Assembly: GCA_937899265.1 (NCBI GenBank)
Contig: CALBPV010000069.1
Span: 1 to 28,093 of the forward strand
From: an uncultured Bacteroidales bacterium
Lineage (GTDB): Bacteria > Bacteroidota > Bacteroidia > Bacteroidales > UBA3663
Direction of reading: 5' to 3'
Length of the DNA stretch: 28,093 nt
This document shows positions 1-7,112 of this stretch, in pieces; the first letter of the stretch is position 1, and the number at the start of each line of letters is the position of its first letter. Below the pieces are notes generated by a model that was not told the origin of the DNA, did no database searches, and saw nothing but the letters and a program-made list of their open reading frames with translations. A program made the position numbers and the translations under genes.

Positions 1-32
1 CCCCAATCCCCAATCCCCAATCCCCAATCCCC
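1..32. repeat. Telomere-like CCCCAAT tandem array
   Basis: Four perfect copies of the 7-mer CCCCAAT are followed by a final CCCC, at the very first bases of the window. A C-rich strand running 5' to 3' inward from an end is the arrangement expected of a eukaryotic chromosome end. The unit resembles ciliate telomere repeats (CCCCAA in Tetrahymena, CCCCAAAA in Oxytricha and Euplotes) but has an extra T. Only about 80 bases separate the array from the first plausible start codon, as in gene-sized macronuclear chromosomes. The repeat is seen directly; the telomere role is inferred from position and composition. Confidence 0.75.
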
Positions 33-113
33 ATTACATTACTTATTGCAATATTTTATTTGTAACAATATATAATAAAAATAATAATTATTAACAACAA
101 AAATAAAAAATAA

Positions 114-1380
114 ATGGACAACAAAGTAAGTGGAATAATTAATATAATTTTAAAATAAAATCATGATTCATAAAATATAGAATGAATCTGAGAAAGAAGT
201 AAAGGAACCATTTAACAATAAAAAAATATTAATCACAGAAGAAGAAAATGAAAATTATGAAGAATTTGAAGAAAAAGAAGATAAAGTTGAATCAAAGGAA
301 GATGAAGCTAAAAAAAAATATTAAAAAACAAATAAGAAAAATGAAAAATAAAAAAGATGATAAAGAAGATAAAGATGATGAAGAAGAACAAAGTAAAAAT
401 GATAATGAGCCAAATAAAGAAGACCAAAAACATAAAAATTTAATAACGGTTGAAAATGCTGATTTTTCAAATAAAAATAAATTGATAAATAGTCCAAGAT
501 CTTTGAAAGCATGCCAAGAATTAGGCATATTGCCTATAGAATTATATAAAATCAGTTTAGATGAATACAAAAATAAAAATAAATCTTCTTTTACTTTAGA
601 ACCAAAGATTTTAAAAATGGGATATGATGGATATAATATATTTAGAAAGGATTCTATTATTTTAGTGAAAAAAAGAAGAGAAGTTTTAATAGATAATGAA
701 AAGAATAAAAAAGAAAAAAAAGCAAAAAAATCCAAAAGTGATAATACTTATATAACAAAAAGTTTAAAAAAAAATGAAAGAAGAAGAAAGAAAAGAATTA
801 GAAAATATGAAAAATCAGGAAAATCATAATATTATAAATTTATTGAAAACTAGAATAAATAAAGATATTTTAAAAAGGGTTGAAAAGAAAAATGAATGGA
901 GACAATAAAAAAAAGAAGAATATTTGAAAAGAATAAAGAAGGAAAATGAAGAAAATAATGAACAAAAGAAAAAAATTGAAATACAAAATAGGAAAGAAAA
1001 AGATGATTTTCGTTTGAAATTAAAAGAAAAGTATGAGCAAGATGAAGAAATGAAAAAAAAGAAGCAATTAGATTATGATTTAAGTCAAAGAAAATATTTA
1101 GAAGAAAGTGAAAAATTTTTGAAGAAAAAGGAAGATTTTAGAGAGAAAATAGAAAAAAATTTAGAAGATTTAAGAATGAAAATAGAAAAAAAAGATAAAA
1201 TAACTGATATAAGAATACAACTTTATTTAGAAAATAAAGAAAAAAAAAAGAATCATATAAATAAAAAATCTTGAAAAACAAAATAAAATATGGAAAAATC
1301 TCTAATTAAATGAAAAAGAAAGAAATAATGAATTAAATGTAATAATAATGCATCAAGATTGTGCATGTTATATTCCATTT
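114..1380 (+). CDS. Ciliate-like coiled-coil protein gene, CCDC177-like, with apparent frame breaks
   Basis: I read one spliced gene here. It starts at ATG 114, has an intron at 126-180, and continues at 181 in an acidic stretch. The frame then moves by +1 within three A-runs: 310-318 (9 A), 766-774 (9 A) and 1240-1249 (10 A). Read this way, the product is a long Lys/Glu-rich, coiled-coil-like protein. Around 490-550 it contains SPRSLKACQELGILPIEL, which resembles the N-terminal block of CCDC177-type proteins; that assignment is from memory and moderate. The frame also passes through TAA codons at 906, 1258 and 1303, which fits a ciliate code where TAA means Gln. Each of the three frame moves would be repaired by removing one A, so homopolymer sequencing error is likely. 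Programmed shifting is less likely. The 3' end is unresolved: the frame meets TAA at 1381, and if that is also sense the gene runs into the chimeric join. Confidence 0.5.
126..180 (+). other. Putative 55-nt spliceosomal intron
   Basis: The segment begins GTAAGT directly after four codons (ATG GAC AAC AAA) and ends TATAG. It is extremely AT-rich and contains in-frame stops. Removing it joins the start codon to an open acidic reading frame beginning AAT GAA TCT GAG. Short AT-rich GT-AG introns are usual in ciliates. This is direct evidence that the first part of the window is not bacterial. Confidence 0.6.
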
Positions 1381-1460
1381 TAAAATTTTTTTTCCACATT
1401 TTTTTCACTTAAACTTATAATCAAAATTATAGGATTTATTGGAATGCTCATTAATTTATT
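1381..1460. other. AT-rich tail and eukaryote/bacterium junction
   Basis: The AT-rich DNA ends in T-rich, apparently non-coding sequence that could be a 3' untranslated region. Composition changes abruptly around 1460-1467 to balanced, bacterial-type sequence. The minus-strand bacterial reading frame stays open down to a TAA at 1456-1458, so the join lies somewhere near 1440-1466. I see no insertion sequence, integrase or attachment repeat at the join. Confidence 0.6.
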
Positions 1461-1790
1461 TTAAACCTCCTCGTTCGAACCAGCTCTTGGAAAGAGCGTG
1501 ATAGTCATCACCAATATCATTCAGTTTTGCCTTAGAGATAATATGTATCATTTCGTTCATCCTGTTGGTGTATTCCGGTGTATATCCCGGATATTCTCCA
1601 AAAGAGAAGTGCCCATCCTCGTGCTTCTCTATGCCGATGTACTCATACGGTATATCGTAAATCTTGAGAAAGTGATGGAGGCTCTGCCCATCAAACAGGT
1701 CCTATTTCTCGAAATGTTTCAAGGAGGAGTTCGGTATCGGCTCCACTGAAGTGATACAATAAATTCCCCTGACCCAAAACGCTAATTACC
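1456..1790 (-). pseudogene. Truncated, frameshifted 3' remnant of a bacterial gene
   Basis: On the minus strand one frame encodes NLLYHFSGADTELLLETF and stops at 1691-1693. A second frame, open from about 1701 down to 1456, encodes LFDGQSLHHFLKIYDIPYEY and ends WFERGGLK. Deleting one G of the GG at about 1700 would join them as ...FREI-DLFDGQ.... No convincing start codon exists upstream before the divergent gene at 1799, so the 5' part is missing. The pattern is weakly reminiscent of DMP19/DUF4375 proteins, but I do not firmly recognise it. The 3' end lies exactly at the chimeric join. Either sequencing error or real decay could explain the frame break. Confidence 0.45.
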
Positions 1791-1798
1791 GCACGCCG

Positions 1799-3919
1799 AT
1801 GAATCCGATGAAGATACGATGGTTTCTGATTTTGGCTGCCCTTTGGACAGTGTTGGTTCCCTCCCTCCGGGCCGGGGAGCCAGTCTGTGTGGTTACCCAT
1901 TACGGAGGAGAGAACGGACTGAATCTGCGTCACGCGAACCAAATACTGCAGGATTCGACCGGTTTTATTTGGATTTCGGCATGGAACGGCCTGTTCCGCT
2001 ACGACGGACAGAGTTTTGTGGATTTCCACTCGCAGCAGGACGACAGCTACGAGATGGCTGGAGAAGCAATCAGAACGATGTGGTGCATAGGCCACAGGAT
2101 TTTCTGCCGTTTGGACGGCGGAAATGCGGTGTTTGACACGCGCGAGTGTGTGTTCCGCGATGTGACGCCCGACGAGACGGAGTTCATTCCCGAAAACCCC
2201 GAACGCTTCTATCAAGGTCACGCGGCACACCCCGGGGAGGAAATCGTCTATACCGACCTTTTCGGCCAACAATGGCGCATCACCGATGAGGGAGAAATCT
2301 ACTATCTCGACTCTGCGGTCTGGAAACATTTTTCTTATCGCATCAGTTCGCCTTCGCTACGCCGCTGGATGGAAGACCGTCAGGGCAATCTCTGGATACT
2401 GGGCAGTGATGACAGTGTGTGGAAGATGAGTTTCGTGATACGGCCCTTCAGTCGAATAGCCGTAGCCGACAATTCCCATGTGCGGGACATCTCGCCCGAC
2501 AGCCGCAACCGCATGTGGATTTCGCTGCTCAACGGCAAGCGTGTATTGATTACGGACTCGCACTTCAACAAAATCGGATGGCTGGCTTCCGACGGCACCA
2601 TTCAGCTGGAAGAACAGTCATTCGGAGCATCGGTGTTCAAGATTTTCCACGCCTCGGACACGGTGGTTTGGCTGGGATGCAGGGCCGAGGGTCTCTATCG
2701 CATCATGAACCACAGGGACGGAACCGTACAGGTGGCTCATGTGGATGATTTGCCCAACAAGACTGTCTATGACATTCAGGCTGATGCCGCAGGACGATTG
2801 TGGATAGCCACTTATGGCGGAGGTGTGGTCTGTATTCCGAATCCGACTGACGCTCACCCGAGGGTGCTCACGATGGGCGATGGCTTGGGCGTGAAAGTGT
2901 CGGGTATGCTGAGGGTGAGAAACATTCACATCGTCCGCAATATGCTCTTTGCCGCCACAGGTTCGGGTCTGCTCATCGCCCAAATACCGGAAAACGACCC
3001 GGACGAGATAGAGTGGCACCTTCACGGACGGGATCCCCGCCGGGCCTCCAGCCTCTCGGCCAACGCTACGACCGATGTGACCTTCGACGGCTACAATACG
3101 GTCTATATCGGCACGGAGACGGGGGGAGTGAACATGCTTGACATACGGCAGAATCTGCTGGCCGACTCGCTGTCGTTCAAACATATCGGACGCGACGACG
3201 GTCTGGGCTCCGATGTCTGCGTCTCGCTCCATTATGACGATATATACCTATATATAATAGGCAACACATCGGTAATGAGGTATAATGCACTTGCCAAAGA
3301 GGTGACGAACTACGACTCGCGTTTCCTTCATGACAACTTGATATTCTCGGAGGCCCATCCCGTTCATGCGGACAATGACACGTGGGTCATCGGACTGGAA
3401 GACGGCCTGATGCAGGTGGAAACACGTTCGTTCGGGGAGTACCAGTACAACCCCGGCATCGTGTGGTCATCGATTTCGATGGCTGGCGGAGAAGAGCCCT
3501 ACTATGCGGTCAACGGTCTGCAGCAACTGATTCTTCCGCCCGATAAGCGCACGTTCACGCTGCGCTTTGCCGCTCTCGATTTCGTCAACTCGTCGGCCAT
3601 TGACTATTCATTCAAGTTTGTGGGAAAAGGCGCAGGCAACCACTGGATGTACCTGCACGGCAACAACTCCATCACCATGATGGACATGCGACCGGGCACG
3701 TATTATCTGGAAGTGCATTCGACCAACAGCAACGGCGTATGGGTGCCCAACACCCGCATGCTGCGTATCGTTGTGCCGGAAAAGTTCACGGAGTCGGCTT
3801 TGGCCAATGTATTGATACTGGTTGTGGCGGTGGGAATCGCCATCGGGTTGACCCGATTCTTTACGTTACGATATGTGCGTCGCAAGGAGAGGCGGAGATG
3901 CCGTCAAAGCGAGGCTTGA
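1799..3919 (+). CDS. Periplasmic two-component-type propeller sensor without output domain
   Basis: This 706-residue protein has a signal peptide (M4-KIRWFLILAALW, likely cleavage after SLRA; ATG 1808 is an alternative start). Reg_prop beta-propeller blades follow, such as DSTGFIWISAWNGLFRYDG near residue 55 and DAAGRLWIATYGGGV near 340. A Y_Y_Y-type domain lies at roughly 575-650 and one membrane helix at about 668-685. In hybrid two-component systems of Bacteroidetes this ectodomain senses glycans and is followed by kinase, receiver and AraC modules. Here the protein stops after a basic tail of about 21 residues, so no kinase or DNA-binding domain is present. Its 3' end overlaps the convergent glycosyltransferase by 16 bases. 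It may be a truncated hybrid regulator, or a sensor that works through a partner encoded elsewhere. No TAnnTTTG box is evident upstream. Confidence 0.85.
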   Translation: MNPMKIRWFLILAALWTVLVPSLRAGEPVCVVTHYGGENGLNLRHANQILQDSTGFIWISAWNGLFRYDGQSFVDFHSQQDDSYEMAGEAIRTMWCIGHRIFCRLDGGNAVFDTRECVFRDVTPDETEFIPENPERFYQGHAAHPGEEIVYTDLFGQQWRITDEGEIYYLDSAVWKHFSYRISSPSLRRWMEDRQGNLWILGSDDSVWKMSFVIRPFSRIAVADNSHVRDISPDSRNRMWISLLNGKRVLITDSHFNKIGWLASDGTIQLEEQSFGASVFKIFHASDTVVWLGCRAEGLYRIMNHRDGTVQVAHVDDLPNKTVYDIQADAAGRLWIATYGGGVVCIPNPTDAHPRVLTMGDGLGVKVSGMLRVRNIHIVRNMLFAATGSGLLIAQIPENDPDEIEWHLHGRDPRRASSLSANATTDVTFDGYNTVYIGTETGGVNMLDIRQNLLADSLSFKHIGRDDGLGSDVCVSLHYDDIYLYIIGNTSVMRYNALAKEVTNYDSRFLHDNLIFSEAHPVHADNDTWVIGLEDGLMQVETRSFGEYQYNPGIVWSSISMAGGEEPYYAVNGLQQLILPPDKRTFTLRFAALDFVNSSAIDYSFKFVGKGAGNHWMYLHGNNSITMMDMRPGTYYLEVHSTNSNGVWVPNTRMLRIVVPEKFTESALANVLILVVAVGIAIGLTRFFTLRYVRRKERRRCRQSEA

Positions 3920-4773
3920 ATTTCGGACAGGAGGCGGCGGTTGAATTCGTCGCGTTCGCTGTCTTTCCACCATCCCCATTTGTTGAAATAGCGCACCATG
4001 GAACGCATGTGGACACACAACATGCGGAAGGAATGGTAGGAGGCTGCCCGATGGGCGTGGGTGATGGCTACCTGAGGCAGGAACATGGTCTTCCAATGGC
4101 GATGGATGCGACGCGTGATGTCGATGTCCTCGCTGTACATGAAAAAACGCTCGTCAAAATACTGTTCTTTGTTTTCCGTTGTTGTGGCTCCGAAGGCGAT
4201 ACTCCGGAGAGCATCGACGCGGAACAGCATGAAGCATCCGGTGTGGAACGGCGGATTCATGGGAAAACGGTAACCCGTGAAGGAGAGGCTGTAGCGTGCC
4301 ATCTTGCGGGGAAACCAGCGACGGGGAAGGAACCTGCGCACCAACACATCTGAGGGCGTGGGCAGCAGGCGATAGGCATGCTGATGACGTCCGTCGGGAT
4401 AGAGCACGAGGGGAATCACCTGACCCACGTCGGAGTGCTGGTCCATATAGGAGACCAAGGTCTCGACGGCATTGTGGGGAAAAAAGACATCACTGTTGAT
4501 AACCAGATGATATTGTGACCTTTCGGACGCAGCTGAACGGAGAGCCACATTATGACCTGCACCGTAGCCCCGATTGGGCTCGGACGTGTAACGCACACGC
4601 CTGCGTTCCATCTCCCCGGGGAAGGTGGAAGCCAGAAACGCGCTGATGCGTGATTCCTCGCCGTTGTCAACTACCATCACCCACTCCAAGTCGCCTACAG
4701 CGAGCAGACATTCCATGCATCGCTTCAGTTCTGTGAGTTCGGTGTGATAGGTTACTATCGATGCAGTTATCAT
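3904..4773 (-). CDS. GT2 family glycosyltransferase
   Basis: This 289-residue GT-A fold enzyme is predicted to transfer a sugar from a nucleotide donor onto a cell-surface polysaccharide or O-antigen-type acceptor at the cytoplasmic membrane face. Visible family features are VVDNG at about 34-38, the NRGYGAGHN block at 67-75, the metal/donor-site LVINSD at 90-95, HTGCFMLFR at 177-185 and the acidic YSEDID near 213-218. The layout is closest to rhamnosyltransferase-like (WbbL-type) GT2 enzymes, but the donor cannot be told from sequence. There is no clear transmembrane segment. It lies downstream of murI on the same strand, separated by 226 bases holding a hairpin and tandem repeats, so co-transcription is uncertain. 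Confidence 0.88.
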   Translation of the reverse strand: MITASIVTYHTELTELKRCMECLLAVGDLEWVMVVDNGEESRISAFLASTFPGEMERRRVRYTSEPNRGYGAGHNVALRSAASERSQYHLVINSDVFFPHNAVETLVSYMDQHSDVGQVIPLVLYPDGRHQHAYRLLPTPSDVLVRRFLPRRWFPRKMARYSLSFTGYRFPMNPPFHTGCFMLFRVDALRSIAFGATTTENKEQYFDERFFMYSEDIDITRRIHRHWKTMFLPQVAITHAHRAASYHSFRMLCVHMRSMVRYFNKWGWWKDSERDEFNRRLLSEIQASL

Positions 4774-4791
4774 AAGAATCTGAATAGATAA

Positions 4792-4809
4792 CGCAGATTT
4801 CGCAGATTT
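4792..4809. repeat. Direct repeat CGCAGATTT x2
   Basis: Two adjacent copies of CGCAGATTT lie just upstream of the GT2 start codon, in its minus-strand leader. A role is not evident. Confidence 0.5.
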
Positions 4810-4874
4810 ATTATCCGAAGGGTGATTTTTTACTGGTCGCCTTGGCGGAGCATGCCGTCGGGACGTGAGGACAT

Positions 4875-4893
4875 GCGGCGCTCGAAGCGCCGC
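4875..4893. terminator. GC-rich hairpin between murI and the GT2 gene
   Basis: GCGGCGCT at 4875-4882 is perfectly complementary to AGCGCCGC at 4886-4893 across a 3-base loop. There is no U-tract on either side, so it is not a classic intrinsic terminator. It could pause or stabilise the transcript between murI and the downstream glycosyltransferase gene. Confidence 0.35.
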
Positions 4894-4908
4894 CCAATGA
4901 ACGAAAGA

Positions 4909-5012
4909 GGGGGGGATAAGACTACCACTAGAGGGTGGGGGGATAAGGCTACCACTAGAGGGTGGGGGGATAAGGCTACCACTAGAGCGGGGTTTAAGAC
5001 TACCACTCGATG
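4909..5012. repeat. 27-bp G-rich tandem repeat running into the murI stop region
   Basis: The core ATAAG(A/G)CTACCACTAG begins at 4916, 4943 and 4970, giving three copies at an exact 27-base period separated by GAGGGTGGGGGG. A fourth, diverged copy (TTAAGACTACCACTCG, from about 4994) overlaps the last codons and stop codon of murI. Read on the minus strand, each unit therefore repeats the murI tail pattern (TAGTGGTAG) followed by a C-run. The array probably arose by duplication of the gene's 3' end. Confidence 0.85.
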
Positions 5013-5848
5013 TGTTTGGCCTGTACCTTCACGTTACGGCCCAAAAAGAGTTCGGCCAAATTGTCGAAATTGGTGAGCGTGCCCGAGGTGTAGAATTTGC
5101 AGGAGCCGCCGCGTGTGAGACGGCTTTCCATCTCCGGATGTCGGCCGAGATAATCTTTGAGCGAGTAGGCCACAGGTCGGCCTTGGGGCATGAGGATGAT
5201 TTCGGGATGCTCCATTTCCTGGAGAATACGCTGGATGAGCGACGTGATGAGGGGATAATGGGTGCAACCCAGGATGATGGCGTCGATTTCGGGGTCGGCT
5301 TCATACATGGCTTCGACATCTTCCTTCACGATGTCGTGCATCTCGGGGGTGTCCTGCAGACCCTGTTCGATGAGCCGGACCCATCGGGGACAAGCCCTCG
5401 ACGTGAGCTGTACCTCGGGGTGGCTTTTGGAAATCTCGAGTTCGTAGGACTGGGAGGCAACGGTAGCCTGCGTGGCCAGCAGTCCGATGTGCTTGGAATA
5501 GGAAAGGTCGGCACAACGTTCAATGGTGGGCCGGATGACGCCCAACACGCGCTTGGTGGGATCGTCCAGCTTGGGAAGGACGTTCACCTGAATGTTCCTC
5601 AGCGCGCGGGCCGAAGCCGTATTGCAAGCTAGAATAATCAAGGGACAGCCCATGCTGAAAAGACGCCGAACCGCCTGATAGGTGAACTGATAGACCACTT
5701 CGAAAGAGCGGTCTCCGTAGGGCGCACGACCGTTGTCGCCCAAAAAAATGTAATCGTATTGGGGCATCAGTTTGTGTATCTCGCGGAAGATGGAGAGACC
5801 GCCGAACCCGCTGTCAAAGACCCCTATCGGGCCGTGATTGAGTATCAT
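5000..5848 (-). CDS. murI: Glutamate racemase MurI
   Basis: Cytoplasmic cofactor-independent racemase that makes D-glutamate for peptidoglycan. From the ATG at 5846-5848 the protein has 282 residues, normal for the family. It shows the N-terminal IGVFDSGFGG (8-17), DNGRAPYG (38-45), and the two catalytic cysteines in LACNTASA (Cys75) and GCTHYPL (Cys195). A TTG three codons upstream would give a slightly longer reading, but the ATG puts the conserved DSG motif at the usual distance, so I use it. No Shine-Dalgarno sequence is visible, as is normal in Bacteroidetes. The region just upstream is an array of 7-base units, so its promoter or leader is built from repeats. The stop region overlaps the last unit of a 27-bp tandem array. 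Confidence 0.96.
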   Translation of the reverse strand: MILNHGPIGVFDSGFGGLSIFREIHKLMPQYDYIFLGDNGRAPYGDRSFEVVYQFTYQAVRRLFSMGCPLIILACNTASARALRNIQVNVLPKLDDPTKRVLGVIRPTIERCADLSYSKHIGLLATQATVASQSYELEISKSHPEVQLTSRACPRWVRLIEQGLQDTPEMHDIVKEDVEAMYEADPEIDAIILGCTHYPLITSLIQRILQEMEHPEIILMPQGRPVAYSLKDYLGRHPEMESRLTRGGSCKFYTSGTLTNFDNLAELFLGRNVKVQAKHIEW

Positions 5849-5852
5849 TTTA

Positions 5853-5908
5853 GTCAAAAGTCAAAGGTCAAAAGTCAAAGGTCAAAAGTCAAAGGTCAAA
5901 AGTCAAAG
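5853..5908. repeat. Heptamer array GTCAAAA/GTCAAAG, 4 x 14 bp, upstream of murI
   Basis: Eight consecutive 7-mers alternate GTCAAAA and GTCAAAG without error, ending 4 bases before the murI ATG on the minus strand and 7 bases after the stop of the upstream epimerase gene. On the murI coding strand the units read TTTTGAC/CTTTGAC and so repeatedly present TTTG, the -33 element of Bacteroidetes promoters. Copy-number change here would alter the murI leader directly. Confidence 0.95.
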
Positions 5909-5915
5909 GTTGTTG

Positions 5916-6935
5916 TTATATCCAATTGTTTTCTTTGTACCATTGAGACGTGAGCGCTACACCCTCTTCGAGCGAGGTGGACGGTGTGTAGCCCAATTCC
6001 TGCTGCATCGCCGAGATGTCGGCCTGCCAGTTGCGTTGCGCCATAAGGTGATATTTGTCGGCATTGAGGGTGGAAGAGTGTCCTGCTCTTCGAGCCAGCC
6101 ATCCGGCGCTGTAATTCACCGCTTTCAAGAGCCACAGGGGAACCTTCAGCGTAAAAACGCGGGACAGAGACAAGGACTGTCGGATGCAACGCCCCAGATC
6201 CGACGACGTATAGGTGTGAGGCCCGGCTACAATGTATTGGCGGTGAATCTTGCCGAGGTCGATGCTGCGGAAGACAGCCTCCACGAGATCTTTCACATAG
6301 ACAAACGTGAGCCGCTGGGGCGTGAAGCCCGGAACGAAATCGAAGCCCGCCTTCACACACTTCCACACCAGAAAATAATCTTTGTCACGGGGACCATAAA
6401 CTCCGGTGGGATAGAAAACGGTCCACGGAACGTCTTCCTGCTGTTTCATCCAGGAGGCCACATGGAGTTTGCTGAGCCCGTAGGCTGTGTCGGGGCGCGG
6501 CGTGTCGGCAAGAGAGATGGGCAAACCGTCCTTTTCATGGACGGGTCCCCACGCCGAGAGACTGTTCATCAGGACGAACTGCGAAGGAAGCATCTCGGTG
6601 AGTTTGAGCGCTTCGACCAAGCGCTGAACGTTGCCGTAATTGATGCGTTCAAAGTCGCGGGCATCCAAAGTTTGAGTCACGCCCATATTGTTGACAACCA
6701 CATCCCAAGGACCGCGCTCGGTCTTGTGTTCCAGAAGGGCGGAACGCAGGGCGTGCGGGTCGTTGTAGGGCAATTCGATAAAGTGGATTCGGGGGTCGGA
6801 AAGATATTCGCGGCTACTGGTGGAGCGTACCCCGGCCCACACGGACCATCCGTGCTCCAGGGCATATTCCACAAGGTGGCTGCCGATGAAGCCGCCAGCC
6901 CCCGCGATAAGTATCTGTTTATGAGAACTATCCAT
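5916..6935 (-). CDS. NAD-dependent epimerase/dehydratase (extended SDR)
   Basis: This 339-residue extended short-chain dehydrogenase has the nucleotide-binding glycine motif GAGGFIG (12-18), a catalytic-type Ser in LMNSLSAWG (Ser125/127) and the YGLSK Tyr152/Lys156 pair. Members act on nucleotide sugars or related substrates; the exact substrate cannot be read from sequence. The N-terminal MDSSHKQ precedes the first beta-strand in the usual way. A TATCTTTG box lies only 12 bases upstream of the ATG, so the leader is very short. murI follows on the same strand after the heptamer array, with no terminator seen, so the two may be co-transcribed. Confidence 0.9.
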   Translation of the reverse strand: MDSSHKQILIAGAGGFIGSHLVEYALEHGWSVWAGVRSTSSREYLSDPRIHFIELPYNDPHALRSALLEHKTERGPWDVVVNNMGVTQTLDARDFERINYGNVQRLVEALKLTEMLPSQFVLMNSLSAWGPVHEKDGLPISLADTPRPDTAYGLSKLHVASWMKQQEDVPWTVFYPTGVYGPRDKDYFLVWKCVKAGFDFVPGFTPQRLTFVYVKDLVEAVFRSIDLGKIHRQYIVAGPHTYTSSDLGRCIRQSLSLSRVFTLKVPLWLLKAVNYSAGWLARRAGHSSTLNADKYHLMAQRNWQADISAMQQELGYTPSTSLEEGVALTSQWYKENNWI

Positions 6936-6947
6936 ATTTCAACGGGT

Positions 6948-6955
6948 CAAAGATA
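6948..6955 (-). promoter_or_regulatory. -7 box of the epimerase gene
   Basis: TATCTTTG on the minus strand, a perfect TAnnTTTG Bacteroidetes -7 element, ends 12 bases before the ATG at 6935. With the usual start-site spacing the leader would be only a few bases. No clear -33 TTTG was found. Confidence 0.6.
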
Positions 6956-7071
6956 CGACTTTTTTGCGAAATACGGGGTCAGAAGGGGCAAGAATTTGAA
7001 AAAAAAGGCAAAAAAAAGGCAGATTATGTTATTTTTGCATTTCAGAGGGGCGATATTTGAGGGATTTTTCG

Positions 7072-7079
7072 TATCTTTG
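7072..7079 (+). promoter_or_regulatory. -7 box of the DUF2723 operon
   Basis: TATCTTTG lies 33 bases upstream of the ATG at 7113 and is followed by GCAG, as in other promoters of this window. A second match, TATTTTTG, is at 7030-7037. A TTTG at the ideal -33 distance is not present. Confidence 0.6.
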
Positions 7080-7112
7080 CAGTCGATTTTCAGATACACA
7101 ACATACAGGAAT

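Noticed and set aside
1440..1500. Insertion sequence or integration site at the join
   Set aside because: No transposase, terminal inverted repeats or target duplication can be seen at or near the composition change.
4909..5012. CRISPR-like array
   Set aside because: The units are directly adjacent at 27 bases with no unique spacers, and there are no cas genes nearby.
4822..5076. Small plus-strand frame with a repeated GWGDKATTR peptide
   Set aside because: It is only the translation of the 27-bp tandem repeat. There is no start context and no continuation beyond murI.
5853..5908. CRISPR or iteron origin
   Set aside because: Units of 7 bases without spacers and no replication gene nearby. 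It is a simple tandem repeat.
5838..7112. Apparent 425-residue N-terminal extension of the DUF2723 protein
   Set aside because: It runs opposite the epimerase and through the promoter region, and it contains the translated heptamer repeats. Homology begins at ATG 7113.
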